This document shows, in pieces, positions 47,580 to 57,230 of a stretch of DNA of 64,000 nucleotides (positions within the stretch are counted from its first letter, which is position 1; each line of letters starts with the position of its first letter). The stretch lies in the NCBI RefSeq assembly GCF_001659605.2, contig NC_035164.2, forward strand, positions 4,481,870 to 4,545,869. The letters are read 5' to 3'. The DNA is from Manihot esculenta (Eukaryota > Streptophyta > Magnoliopsida > Malpighiales > Euphorbiaceae). Below the pieces are notes generated by a model, which ran no database searches, was not told the origin of the DNA, and was given only the letters and a program-made list of their open reading frames with translations. The translations under genes and the position numbers were made by a program.

Positions 47580-47587
47580 TATAAAAG
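47580..47587 (+). promoter_or_regulatory. LTR TATA box
   Basis: CCACCTATAAAAGGGTCCC. The equivalent motif is present in the short LTR (CCACCTATAAGAGG, about 45948) and in the minus-strand LTR (59310-59330 on -). Confidence 0.75.
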
Positions 47588-48654
47588 GGTCCCTTGGCCG
47601 AAAATGGGCGAGCTTTTTCTTCCCATTTCGGCCAAGGTGAGCATTCCGCCATCCTTCCCCAATCTTGAGTTTTTCCTTCCTTTTTCCATGATCTTTACAA
47701 GTTTATAACTTTGGTTTTGAAGATCTTTGAGCTTAGAACGAGTTTTGGAGCTTGGAGACCCAAAGTTGGAACTTCTCCCATCTCCAAGTTTAGATCTCCT
47801 CAACCCTCGATCTTCAAGAGGTAAGAGCCGATCTTAAGCTCAATGTATGATTTAAACAAGTTTTATGAAGTTTTAAGGGATAGAATGCATGTTAGGGCAT
47901 CTGTTGAACCTATGGGTTTTTGATGACTGTTTGAACAATGTAGCTTGTTGTGTGTGATTGAAGTGTTGTAGATGGGGTATATGCATGTTTGAGGCCCCTA
48001 GGAACTTGTATGCATGCTTTGGTTGAAAAATATGCATGTTTGGAAGGTTTGGAGGCGAAATGTGCTAAGGGAGCCAAGTTTCTGCCCTTTGGCAGAAACC
48101 AGGTTCGGCAGCCGAAGGTACTTTCGGCCGCCGAACATGGCTGGGGAGGCAGGCCTTTCGGCTGCCGAAGTTGCCCCCGAAAAGAGACTTTCGTCTCTGT
48201 CTGGCACTTTCGGCCGCCGAAGGTGCCGCCGAACCTACCTGAGTTTCGTCTCTGTCCAGGACTTTCGGCCGCCGAAGGTGCCGCCGAAAGTGCCCTGTTC
48301 AGCCATTTCATGCATATCTCTATGTGATTATTTCATGATGTTTTAGGGGGTTTTTGAGGAATATTTTAGAGTTATGTTCAGGTATGTTTGGTCCCTCATT
48401 TGAGTCCACCTGTGTAGGTTCGGACCCGAGGAACCGAGGACCCCAGCAGTGAGTTTAGCTGCTTCGGTATTGTCAGAGTCAGCCAGAGGTGAGTAGGACT
48501 AAACTTAATCTTTTAAAATTAAATGTTTTATCATGTTTCATGCATCATGATTATGCAATAGGATGATTGCATTAGTTTCACGAATATGTCGCATTGCATC
48601 TATTGTTGTTGATGTGGGTGAATGTTGGATGACCCATTTAGTCCAAGACAGGAA

Positions 48655-48830
48655 GACCAGGACCCCATTCTACGGCCTGGCACAGAGTAAGGAAAGACCA
48701 GGACCCCATTCTACGGCCTGGCACGATAGTGGACTCGAAGACCAGGAGCCCAGAGGAGGCCCTGGGATAATGGTAAGTAATGTATGTATGACAGGAAGAC
48801 CAGGACCCCATGCTACGGCCTGGCACAGAG
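48655..48830 (+). repeat. Four GACCAGG...GGCCTGG repeats inside the LTR
   Basis: GACCAGGACCCC or its variant starts at 48655, 48696, 48740 and 48798; each ends in CCTGG, so each can form a small hairpin. The first two are 41 bp apart and nearly identical. The same set is in the 3' LTR (56247-56422). Confidence 0.85.
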
Positions 48831-49449
48831 TTAACTTGGACTAATTGGTGACAAGTTCACCCAACCCTTATGTGAACTGTTTGTGTTATGATGCATTCCA
48901 TTTGAGCATAGTGTTAATGTGTTTTACTAGCTCTACTCACTGGGCTTTTAGCTCACCCCTCTCCCTTTTCCCCCAGGCTTACAGGTACAGGATATAGTAC
49001 GGGAGTCTGGATAGAGTAAAGAAGTCATGCCTATGTAATAGCTAGCAATGGACATGATCAAATTGTAATGTAAAAGTACAGTATAGTTATGTAATGAGTT
49101 TTATGGATGTTAGTGTGTGCTTGACCATAGAATGTTGTATCCCTTTTTATACATGATCTTAGAGGTTTTGATGATGTTTATGTAAACCAGCTCAACACAG
49201 GTTATGCTTCCCATTGGGGGCACAGATGAGATCCCACAGAGGGATCAAAGTTATGTTTATGTTATGCACAGGTTGAGTTTGGTTGATGCTTATGGAAAGA
49301 AAAGTTTTAATTTTTATGCATGTGGTTGATCATGTATGGGATTATACAGGTTTACAGGTTATATGTCAGGCTTGCTACGGGTCCCGGCGGCCTTAAGTCG
49401 ACCCGGATCCTAGCGCCGGTAGCGGTCCGATTTTCGGGTCGTTACAGAA

Positions 49450-49461
49450 TGGTATCAGAGC
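49450..49461 (+). promoter_or_regulatory. Primer-binding site, tRNA-Met type
   Basis: TGGTATCAGAGC lies three bases after the end of the 5' LTR and matches the 3' end complement of initiator tRNA-Met. Confidence 0.92.
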
Positions 49462-49720
49462 CCTAGGTTCATATGGTCGGACCTAGAGTGTCGGGCTCAT
49501 AGAGGTTATAAAGGGTCAAGCACAATAGGAAAAGATCATGTCCACTAGGATAGGATGTGGAGTCCTGTCTTGCATGATGATGTGAAATGCCATGACTTTA
49601 TGCATGTGCATTAATGATATGCTATGATATGTGATGGATGTGATGCGGGTTCATGTGTGCCCACATGAACCATATGATGCTAATGTTGCTTGTGATGCGT
49701 ACTGTTTTTCAGAAAACAGG

Positions 49721-52700
49721 ATGAGAGGAACTCGTCGATCAGCAAGGTTGACTGGAGTACCACCGGAGGATGAGGGCATGAGCGCCCGTCCTCCAGCATT
49801 GCCTAGGGCAATGTCAAGCAGGTCCAACAGGGACAGAGTAGCAAGAGACCCTAGAAGGTCTCTGGATCTGGGTAGAAGCAGATCAGTCAGAGGAACAGTT
49901 CAGGGAGGAGCGTCAGAGGATATGGGGGATGATATGGACGTAGAACAGAGGAGGGATGGCAGTTTGGGAGTCAGTATGTCAGAAGAAGGGATGGGAGAAT
50001 CCCAAGGAGGCACTCAGGCCTCGGGATTTGTACAGCCACCTCACTACCCACATTTCTCACAACATCCCGGGTATTCGATGGGAGGTACATCGGATTACCC
50101 TAGTTTCACCCCTTATCCCACACAGATGCCATACCCACCATACTACCCACCATACTCTCAGTACCCAATGTATCCACCTCCACCCTACCATCCAAATCCA
50201 GCAAACCCTACCTCAGAAAATGTTGCACCACCTCCACCACCTGCAGAACCAGCAGCCCCAGTTGCTCAACCTCCTAGACCTAGCTCAGCCAGTGGGAGCA
50301 AGGTCAAGATGACAGACTATATGAAGCTGGGTGCTCCCCAGTTTGAAACCGGTGATGATCCGTTCGTGTACTTGGAGCGGGTCAAGGCAATTACAGATGA
50401 GATAGGGGCGGATGACAGTAGAGCCATTCAGATGGCCGGGTTCACGCTTAAGTGCAAAAAGGCACGGGAGTGGTTCAAAAATTATGTGAACCCGAGAGTG
50501 GACAACATGACTTGGGAAGAGTTTGCAAATGAGTTTGCAGGATGGGCTTTCCCTGATAGTTCAAGGGAATTGAAGATGATAGAATTCGAGCAGTTGAGGC
50601 AAACTGATGACATGAGTGTAGACGAATATACTGACAGGTTTATGGAGTTGCTGCCATTTGCAGGGCAAGACCTTAGCACAGACCAGAAGAAGTCGAGGAG
50701 GTATATCATGAAGCTCCATCCCAGGTATTCCTCCTTGGTACAGTCAGCAGATAGAGAGAGTTTTCACGCCATAGTAGATATGGCTAGGAGAATGGAAGCT
50801 AGTGCCATCATTCAGGGGACAGTTAAACAGACAGTGGCACAAGCTTCTGGTTCTAAAACTCCGGGTGGGGGAAAGTTAGATCCCTCTACCCTTAGTGCAG
50901 CAGCTTCGGGCAGTAAGAGATGGGGTAAGCCCAAGGGTAAAAAGAATAAGTTCTGGAACAAGGTTAAGTCCAGTCTGGGATTTGGAAGTGGCTCAAGCTC
51001 TGGTGCGGATAATGCAGTTTGTGCGAAGTGTGGTAAGCCACACAGGGGAGTATGTCGGTTTGGGACGAACGCCTGTTTTAGATGTGGTCAGGAGGGGCAT
51101 TTAGCTCGAGACTGTCCAAGAGCGACCCCGATGGCTCAGTCCCAGCAGACAGCTTCAGGCAGTGTAGCGCAGCCAGCAGCTCCAGCCATGACTCAGGCCA
51201 GTGGCAGAGGCAGAGGGAGAGGAGCAGCCTCTTCTTCAGCGGGTTTCAGAGGTGAAGGTCCATCAGCCCCAGCACGGATCTTCACAATGACACAGCAGGA
51301 GGCAGACGCATCCAACACCGTGGTGGCAGGTAATCTCATCATTGGATGTTCGGATGTATATGCATTGATGGACCCTGGTGCATCTCATTCATTTATTGCT
51401 CCGAGGGCCGTAGAGAGGTTGGGATTGATGATCTCTGGGTTAGAGTGTCCTCTCTGGGTCAGTGGACCCAAGTGTGATCCATCAGTGGCAGAGTCAGTCT
51501 GTCAGTGTAGTCCAGTTTTTGTTGAGGGGAGATGCATGTCCGCCGACCTTGTGGTTCTAGATTTGACAGACTTTGACGTCATTCTAGGGATGGACTGGTT
51601 ATCTACCCATAGTGCTACCTTGGACTGCAGGGACAAGGTAGTCAGGTTCAGAGGTCAGGATGGATCAGAGGTCGTCTTCAGAGGAGACAGGAGGGGTACA
51701 CCTAGAGGTATGATCTCAGCTCTTCAGGCTCGTAGGTTGCTTAGGAGGGGATGTCAGGGGTATTTGGCTCATGTGAGAGAGCTTAATAGTCAGGTCAGAG
51801 AGCCCGCCTCAGTGCCAGTGGTTAGAGAGTTCTTAGATGTGTTCCCAGACGAATTGCCAGGTTTACCACCTGCTAGGGAGATAGAGTTCGAGATAGAACT
51901 GATGCCTGGAACCCGACCGATCTCTATCCCTCCCTACAGGATGGCGCCAGCAGAATTGAAAGAGCTGAAGGAGCAGTTACAGGAGCTGGTAGACAAGGGC
52001 TTCATCCGACCGAGTACCTCACCCTGGGGTGCTCCGGTTTTGTTTGTGAGAAAGAAGGATGGATCCCTTAGACTTTGTATCGACTACAGGCAGTTGAACA
52101 AAGTCACTACCAAGAATAAGTACCCATTGCCAAGGATCGACGATCTATTCGACCAGCTAGCAGGAGCGGGTTGTTTCTCCAAAATAGATCTGAGATCGGG
52201 GTACCACCAGTTGAGGATCAGGGAAGAGGACGTTCCAAAGACGGCTTTCAGGACCAGATATGGGCATTTTGAGTTCCTTGTGATGCCGTTCGGGTTAACT
52301 AACGCCCCTGCAGCATTCATGGATCTCATGAATAGAGTGTTTAGCCAGTACCTGGATCACTTCGTTATTGTCTTCATAGATGATATCTTAGTGTATTCCA
52401 GGAGTGCAGAGGAGCATGCCCATCATCTGAGGTTGGTTCTACAGACCTTGAGGGAACATGGCTTGTATGCCAAGTTCTCTAAATGTGAATTCTGGCTGAG
52501 GAGCATTTCGTTCTTGGGGCATGTAGTGTCAGAGAATGGGATTGAGGTAGACCCCAAGAAGACAGAGACTGTGGCTAACTGGCCTAGACCCACTTCAGTG
52601 ACAGAGATCAGGAGTTTCTTGGGTTTGGCAGGTTACTACAGGAGGTTCGTTCAGGACTTCTCAAAGATAGCAGCTCCTCTAACCAGACTAACCAGGAAGA

Positions 52701-54715
52701 ATCAGAAGTTTCTGTGGACCGACCAGTGCGAGGAGAGTTTTGAAGAGCTCAAGAAGAGGTTGACTTCAGCACCAGTTTTAGCTCTGCCAGCTAGTGATGA
52801 AGACTTTACAGTCTTTTGTGATGCGTCCCGTGTGGGACTGGGTTGTGTGCTTATGCAGAATGAGAGGGTGATTGCTTATGCTTCTAGGCAGCTGAAGAAG
52901 CATGAGTTGAATTACCCCACACATGACCTTGAGATGGCAGCAGTAATCTTTGCACTCAAGATGTGGAGGCATTACCTCTATGGGGTAAAATGTGAGATCT
53001 TCACCGATCATAAAAGCCTGCAGTACATCCTGAGTCAAAGAGATTTGAATTTGAGACAGAGGAGATGGGTAGAGTTGCTGAGTGACTATGATTGCAAGAT
53101 TCAGTATCATCCGGGTAAGGCGAATGTTGTGGCAGACGCCCTAAGCCGGAAGTCACTAGGCAGTCTATCCCACATCACGGCAGAGAGGAGACCAGTGGTG
53201 AAGGAGTTTTACAAGCTCATTGAGGAAGGTCTACAGATGGAGTTATCTGGTACAGGTGCCTTGGTTGCTCAGATGAAAGTGACACCCGTGTTTCTGGAGC
53301 AGGTGGCTCAGAAACAGCATGAGGACCCAGAATTAGTGAAGATTGCCAGGACTGTTCAGTCAGGCAAGGACAGTGAGTTCAGATTCGACAATAGGGGGAT
53401 CCTCCGCTATGGGAGTCGATTGTGTGTACCAGATGACATTGGGCTAAAAGGAGACATTATGAGAGAGGCTCATAATGCAAGATACAGCATTCACCCCGGA
53501 GCCACCAAAATGTATCAGGATCTGAAGAAAGTTTATTGGTGGCCAGCTATGAAGAGAGAAGTGGCACAGTTTGTGTCAGCCTGCGAAGTATGTCAGAGGG
53601 TGAAGCTGGAACATCAGAAGCCGGCTGGAATGCTTAACCCGCTACCTATTCCAGAGTGGAAATGGGAGAATATAGCTATGGACTTCGTAGTGGGGTTACC
53701 GGCGACGTCCAACGGATTGGACTCCATATGGGTGATTGTGGACAGACTCACCAAATCTGCTCACTTCATCCCTGTCAGGAGTGGCTATTCTGTGGACAAG
53801 TTGGCACAGGTGTACGTTGATGAGATAGTCAGACTGCATGGGGTTCCTGTTTCTATAGTGTCAGATAGAGGGCCCCAGTTCACCTCCAGGTTTTGGCGGA
53901 GTCTGCAGAATGCTATGGGCACTAGGTTGGATTTCAGCACTGCCTTCCATCCACAGACAGACGGACAGTCAGAGAGGACCATCCAGACCATAGAAGATAT
54001 GCTGAGAATGTGTGTGCTGGACTTTGGCGGTTCTTGGAGGCAGCATCTACCTTTGGTGGAGTTTGCCTACAATAACAGTCATCATGCTAGCATCGGGATG
54101 GTTCCATATGAAGCTTTATATGGAAGGAAGTGCAGATCACCTGTTTGCTGGGAAGAGGTAGGAGAGAGGTCCATAGCAGGACCCGAGCTAGTAGAGATCA
54201 CCAGCAGGGTGGTGCCCATGATCAGAGAAAGAATCAAGACAGCTGCAAGTAGACAGAAGAGCTATGCAGACATCCGCAGAAGGCTAGTAGAGTTCCAGGA
54301 GGGGGATCTGGTATTGCTCAAGGTGTCCCCAATGAAAGGAGTGGTTCGGTTCGGGAAGAAGGGTAAACTGGCTCCGCGGTACATCGGACCCTTCGAAGTC
54401 TTGCAAAAGATTGGGAATGTATCGTACAAGCTGGATTTACCTGCTTCTATGGCAAGAATCCATCCGGTTTTCCATGTTTCGATGTTGAGAAAGTTCGTGT
54501 CAGATCCGGGCAAGGTTCTTAGTGAGCCTGATGTGGAGATCCAAGAGGATCTAACCTATGTTGAGCAGCCAGTACGGATCCTAGACACCCAGATCAGAAA
54601 ACTAAGAAACAAGGAAATCCCGATGGTGAAGGTCCTTTGGAACCACCACAATCTGGAAGAATGCACCTGGGAGACACGGGAGTCTATGCTCCGGCAATAC
54701 CCTCATCTCTTTTAA
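49721..54715 (+). CDS. Gag-Pol polyprotein of the Ty3/gypsy element
   Basis: A single frame of 1664 residues from ATG 49721 has no stop. Order: Pro-rich region (about 110-195), gag capsid-like domain (about 207-360), two Cys/His knuckles (C434 and C452; the second is [14 protein letters not shown]), protease (D551 in DPGASHS), reverse transcriptase (FIDD at 885-888), RNase H (about 1029-1140), integrase with an HHCC zinc site (from about 1257) and a DD35E triad (D1321, D1382, E1418), and a C-terminal chromodomain-like segment (about 1614-1664). The frame is open upstream to 49631, but ATG 49721 is preferred: it follows a conserved TTTTTCAG acceptor at 49712 and begins the MRGTRR/MRGARR sequence shared with the minus-strand relative. 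All catalytic residues I can check are present, so it may be active. Confidence 0.95.
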   Translation: MRGTRRSARLTGVPPEDEGMSARPPALPRAMSSRSNRDRVARDPRRSLDLGRSRSVRGTVQGGASEDMGDDMDVEQRRDGSLGVSMSEEGMGESQGGTQASGFVQPPHYPHFSQHPGYSMGGTSDYPSFTPYPTQMPYPPYYPPYSQYPMYPPPPYHPNPANPTSENVAPPPPPAEPAAPVAQPPRPSSASGSKVKMTDYMKLGAPQFETGDDPFVYLERVKAITDEIGADDSRAIQMAGFTLKCKKAREWFKNYVNPRVDNMTWEEFANEFAGWAFPDSSRELKMIEFEQLRQTDDMSVDEYTDRFMELLPFAGQDLSTDQKKSRRYIMKLHPRYSSLVQSADRESFHAIVDMARRMEASAIIQGTVKQTVAQASGSKTPGGGKLDPSTLSAAASGSKRWGKPKGKKNKFWNKVKSSLGFGSGSSSGADNAVCAKCGKPHRGVCRFGTNACFRCGQEGHLARDCPRATPMAQSQQTASGSVAQPAAPAMTQASGRGRGRGAASSSAGFRGEGPSAPARIFTMTQQEADASNTVVAGNLIIGCSDVYALMDPGASHSFIAPRAVERLGLMISGLECPLWVSGPKCDPSVAESVCQCSPVFVEGRCMSADLVVLDLTDFDVILGMDWLSTHSATLDCRDKVVRFRGQDGSEVVFRGDRRGTPRGMISALQARRLLRRGCQGYLAHVRELNSQVREPASVPVVREFLDVFPDELPGLPPAREIEFEIELMPGTRPISIPPYRMAPAELKELKEQLQELVDKGFIRPSTSPWGAPVLFVRKKDGSLRLCIDYRQLNKVTTKNKYPLPRIDDLFDQLAGAGCFSKIDLRSGYHQLRIREEDVPKTAFRTRYGHFEFLVMPFGLTNAPAAFMDLMNRVFSQYLDHFVIVFIDDILVYSRSAEEHAHHLRLVLQTLREHGLYAKFSKCEFWLRSISFLGHVVSENGIEVDPKKTETVANWPRPTSVTEIRSFLGLAGYYRRFVQDFSKIAAPLTRLTRKNQKFLWTDQCEESFEELKKRLTSAPVLALPASDEDFTVFCDASRVGLGCVLMQNERVIAYASRQLKKHELNYPTHDLEMAAVIFALKMWRHYLYGVKCEIFTDHKSLQYILSQRDLNLRQRRWVELLSDYDCKIQYHPGKANVVADALSRKSLGSLSHITAERRPVVKEFYKLIEEGLQMELSGTGALVAQMKVTPVFLEQVAQKQHEDPELVKIARTVQSGKDSEFRFDNRGILRYGSRLCVPDDIGLKGDIMREAHNARYSIHPGATKMYQDLKKVYWWPAMKREVAQFVSACEVCQRVKLEHQKPAGMLNPLPIPEWKWENIAMDFVVGLPATSNGLDSIWVIVDRLTKSAHFIPVRSGYSVDKLAQVYVDEIVRLHGVPVSIVSDRGPQFTSRFWRSLQNAMGTRLDFSTAFHPQTDGQSERTIQTIEDMLRMCVLDFGGSWRQHLPLVEFAYNNSHHASIGMVPYEALYGRKCRSPVCWEEVGERSIAGPELVEITSRVVPMIRERIKTAASRQKSYADIRRRLVEFQEGDLVLLKVSPMKGVVRFGKKGKLAPRYIGPFEVLQKIGNVSYKLDLPASMARIHPVFHVSMLRKFVSDPGKVLSEPDVEIQEDLTYVEQPVRILDTQIRKLRNKEIPMVKVLWNHHNLEECTWETRESMLRQYPHLF

Positions 54716-54799
54716 GGTTAGTCTCTATGTGTTTTAAGTGTATGTTATGTTATTGCTATGCATGTGTTAGTTGAGGAACATTCGGGGACGAATGTTCTT

Positions 54800-54812
54800 A
54801 AGGGGGGGAGAA
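54800..54812 (+). promoter_or_regulatory. Polypurine tract
   Basis: AAGGGGGGGAGAA directly precedes the 3' LTR start at 54813. It would prime plus-strand synthesis. Confidence 0.9.
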
Positions 54813-57038
54813 TGTAATACCCGGCTAGACTCCGGTATCGGAATTCCTACCGTCCGGTGGAATTTCGGATGTCGGAGACCTCTAGAAGGGTAGAATCATG
54901 TTTTTATCAAAATGTTTTAATGTGTTTTATGATTTTGAGTATGAAATTGAATGAGTTTGTGCATAAAAATAGCATTGGAGGAAAACCCAGGTTCGGCCGC
55001 CGAAAGTCAAGTTCGGCCGCCGAACATGCATGCGTTTTGGAGGCACGTTAGGCCCCCGAAAGCATGAGTTAGGGAAGTCAAGGTTCGGCCGCCGAAAGTC
55101 AGGTTCGGCCGCCGAACATTGCATGGATGCGGAGGCACATTCGGCCCCCGAACGTGGCCTGGCCAGCCACCTATAAAAGGGTCCCTTGGCCGAAAATGGG
55201 CGAGCTTTTTCTCCCCATTTCGGCCAAGGTGAGCATTCCGCCATCCTTCCCCAATCTTGAGTTTTTCCTTCCTTTTTCCATGATCTTTATAAGTTTATAA
55301 CTTTGGTTTTGAAGATCTTTGAGCTTAGAACGAGTTTTGGAGCTTGGAGACCAAAAGTTGGAACTTCTCCCATCTCCAAGTTTAGATCTCCTCAACCCTC
55401 GATCTTCAAGAGGTAAGAGCCGATCTTAAGCTCAATGTATGATTTAAACAAGTTTTATGAAGTTTTAAGGGATAGAATGCATGTTAGGGCATCTGTTGAA
55501 CCTATGGGTTTTTGATGACTGTTTGAACAATGTAGCTTGTTGTGTGTGATTGAAGTGTTGTAGATGGGGTATATGCATGTTTGAGGCCCCTAGGAACTTG
55601 TATGCATGCTTTGGTTGAAAAATATGCATGTTTGGAAGGTTTGGAGGCGAAATGTGCTAAGGGAGCCAAGTTTCTGCCCTTTGGCAGAAACCAGGTTCGG
55701 CAGCCGAAGGTACTTTCGGCCGCCGAACATGGCTGGGGAGGCAGGCCTTTCGGCTGCCGAAGTTGCCCCCGAAAAGAGACTTTCGTCTCTGTCTGGCACT
55801 TTCGGCCGCCGAAGGTGCCGCCGAACCTACCTGAGTTTCGTCTCTGTCCAGGACTTTCGGCCGCCGAAGGTGCCGCCGAAAGTGCCCTGTTCAGCCATTT
55901 CATGCATATCTCTATGTGATTATTTCATGATGTTTTAGGGGGTTTTTGAGGAATATTTTAGAGTTATGTTCAGGTATGTTTGGTCCCTCATTTGAGTCCA
56001 CCTGTGTAGGTTCGGACCCGAGGAACCGAGGACCCCAGCAGTGAGTTTAGCTGCTTCGGTATTGTCAGAGTCAGCCAGAGGTGAGTAGGACTAAACTTAA
56101 TCTTTTAAAATTAAATGTTTTATCATGTTTCATGCATCATGATTATGCAATAGGATGATTGCATTAGTTTCACGAATATGTCGCATTGCATCTATTGTTG
56201 TTGATGTGGGTGAATGTTGGATGACCCATTTAGTCCAAGACAGGAAGACCAGGACCCCATTCTACGGCCTGGCACAGAGTAAGGAAAGACCAGGACCCCA
56301 TTCTACGGCCTGGCACGATAGTGGACTCGAAGACCAGGAGCCCAGAGGAGGCCCTGGGATAATGGTAAGTAATGTATGTATGACAGGAAGACCAGGACCC
56401 CATGCTACGGCCTGGCACAGAGTTAACTTGGACTAATTGGTGACAAGTTCACCCAACCCTTATGTGAACTGTTTGTGTTATGATGCATTCCATTTGAGCA
56501 TAGTGTTAATGTGTTTTACTAGCTCTACTCACTGGGCTTTTAGCTCACCCCTCTCCCTTTTCCCCCAGGCTTACAGGTACAGGATATAGTACGGGAGTCC
56601 GGATAGAGTAAAGAAGTCATGCCTATGTAATAGCTAGCAATGGACATGATCAAATTGTAATGTAAAAGTACAGTATAGTTATGTAATGAGTTTTATGGAT
56701 GTTAGTGTGTGCTTGACCATAGAATGTTGTATCCCTTTTTATACATGATCTTAGAGGTTTTGATGATGTTTATGTAAACCAGCTCAACACAGGTTATGCT
56801 TCCCATTGGGGGCACAAATGAGATCCCACAGAGGGATCAAAGTTATGTTTATGTTATGCACAGGTTGAGTTTGGTTGATGCTTATGGAAAGAAAAGTTTT
56901 AATTTTTATGCATGTGGTTGATCATGTATGGGATTATACAGGTTTACAGGTTATATGTCAGGCTTGCTACGGGTCCCGGCGGCCTTAAGTCGACCCGGAT
57001 CCTAGCGCCGGTAGCGGTCCGATTTTCGGGTCGTTACA
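54813..57038 (+). repeat. 3' LTR of the intact gypsy element
   Basis: Same length as the 5' LTR, with about seven substitutions and no indels seen. It is followed by TSD ATAGA at 57039-57043. Confidence 0.95.
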
Positions 57039-57230
57039 ATAGAGCAATTAGCCTTGGACTTTACGGTAGACTTGGACCAGACCTAACTTTTACTGCTGAC
57101 GTTCGATAGAGACCCACGATAGCTTTTCAAAAAGAAAATTTTGAGACGCACGAATTTTAAAAGTGTGACAAGAGCCAAAGGCCTGTCACCAAGTTCGATA
57201 TGGAAATTCCATCGTTTAGGGGGTCAATTT
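57039..57230 (+). pseudogene. Right part of the old gypsy remnant (tail of pol and 3' end)
   Basis: After the TSD, GCAATTAGCCTTGGACTTTA continues the sequence interrupted at 47220 and matches 45535-45660. TTTAGGGGGTC near 57216-57225 may be its polypurine tract. It ends where the minus-strand element begins. Confidence 0.75.

Larger units (their letters stand above)
47221..49446 (+). repeat. 5' LTR of the intact gypsy element
   Basis: Visible parts are a five-palindrome cluster (47400-47560), a TATA box (47580), an inverted repeat over the expected transcription start (47592-47637), donor-like AAGAG|GTAAGAG (47821), a second palindrome cluster (48102-48290), a conserved short exon-like block (48418-48488), and four GACCAGG repeats (48655-48830). 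The LTR carries no protein gene; small open frames in it are chance. Confidence 0.95.
47221..57038 (+). mobile_element. Intact chromodomain Ty3/gypsy (Tekay/Del-like) retrotransposon, 9818 bp
   Basis: LTRs at 47221-49446 and 54813-57038 (2226 bp each) start TGTAATACCC and end CGTTACA. A tRNA-Met primer-binding site, one long gag-pol frame and a polypurine tract lie between them, and 5-bp ATAGA duplications flank the whole. I count seven LTR mismatches (at 47272, 47561, 47621, 47698, 47761, 49008 and 49225, 5'-LTR numbering), about 0.3 percent, so insertion is recent on a plant time scale. It sits inside an older gypsy remnant. Long LTRs, the reverse transcriptase/integrase type and a C-terminal chromodomain-like segment point to the Tekay/Del lineage of chromoviruses; the lineage name is inference. 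Confidence 0.95.

Noticed and set aside
47910..48346. Open frames of 69-133 codons on both strands in the LTR (also at 55502-55938, 58551-58882, 63238-63543)
   Set aside because: They arise from GC-rich palindromes that are open in several frames at once (SAAE/RRPK-like repeats). They have no domain, and the duplication in both LTRs is simply LTR identity.
48655..48830. CRISPR-like or satellite array in the LTR
   Set aside because: Only four irregularly spaced units, all within an LTR and duplicated with it.
49631..49720. Start of gag-pol at the first in-frame ATG (49631)
   Set aside because: The 30 extra codons precede a conserved splice-acceptor-like TTTTTCAG, and the relative on - is conserved from MRGARR onward. 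ATG 49721 is the better start.
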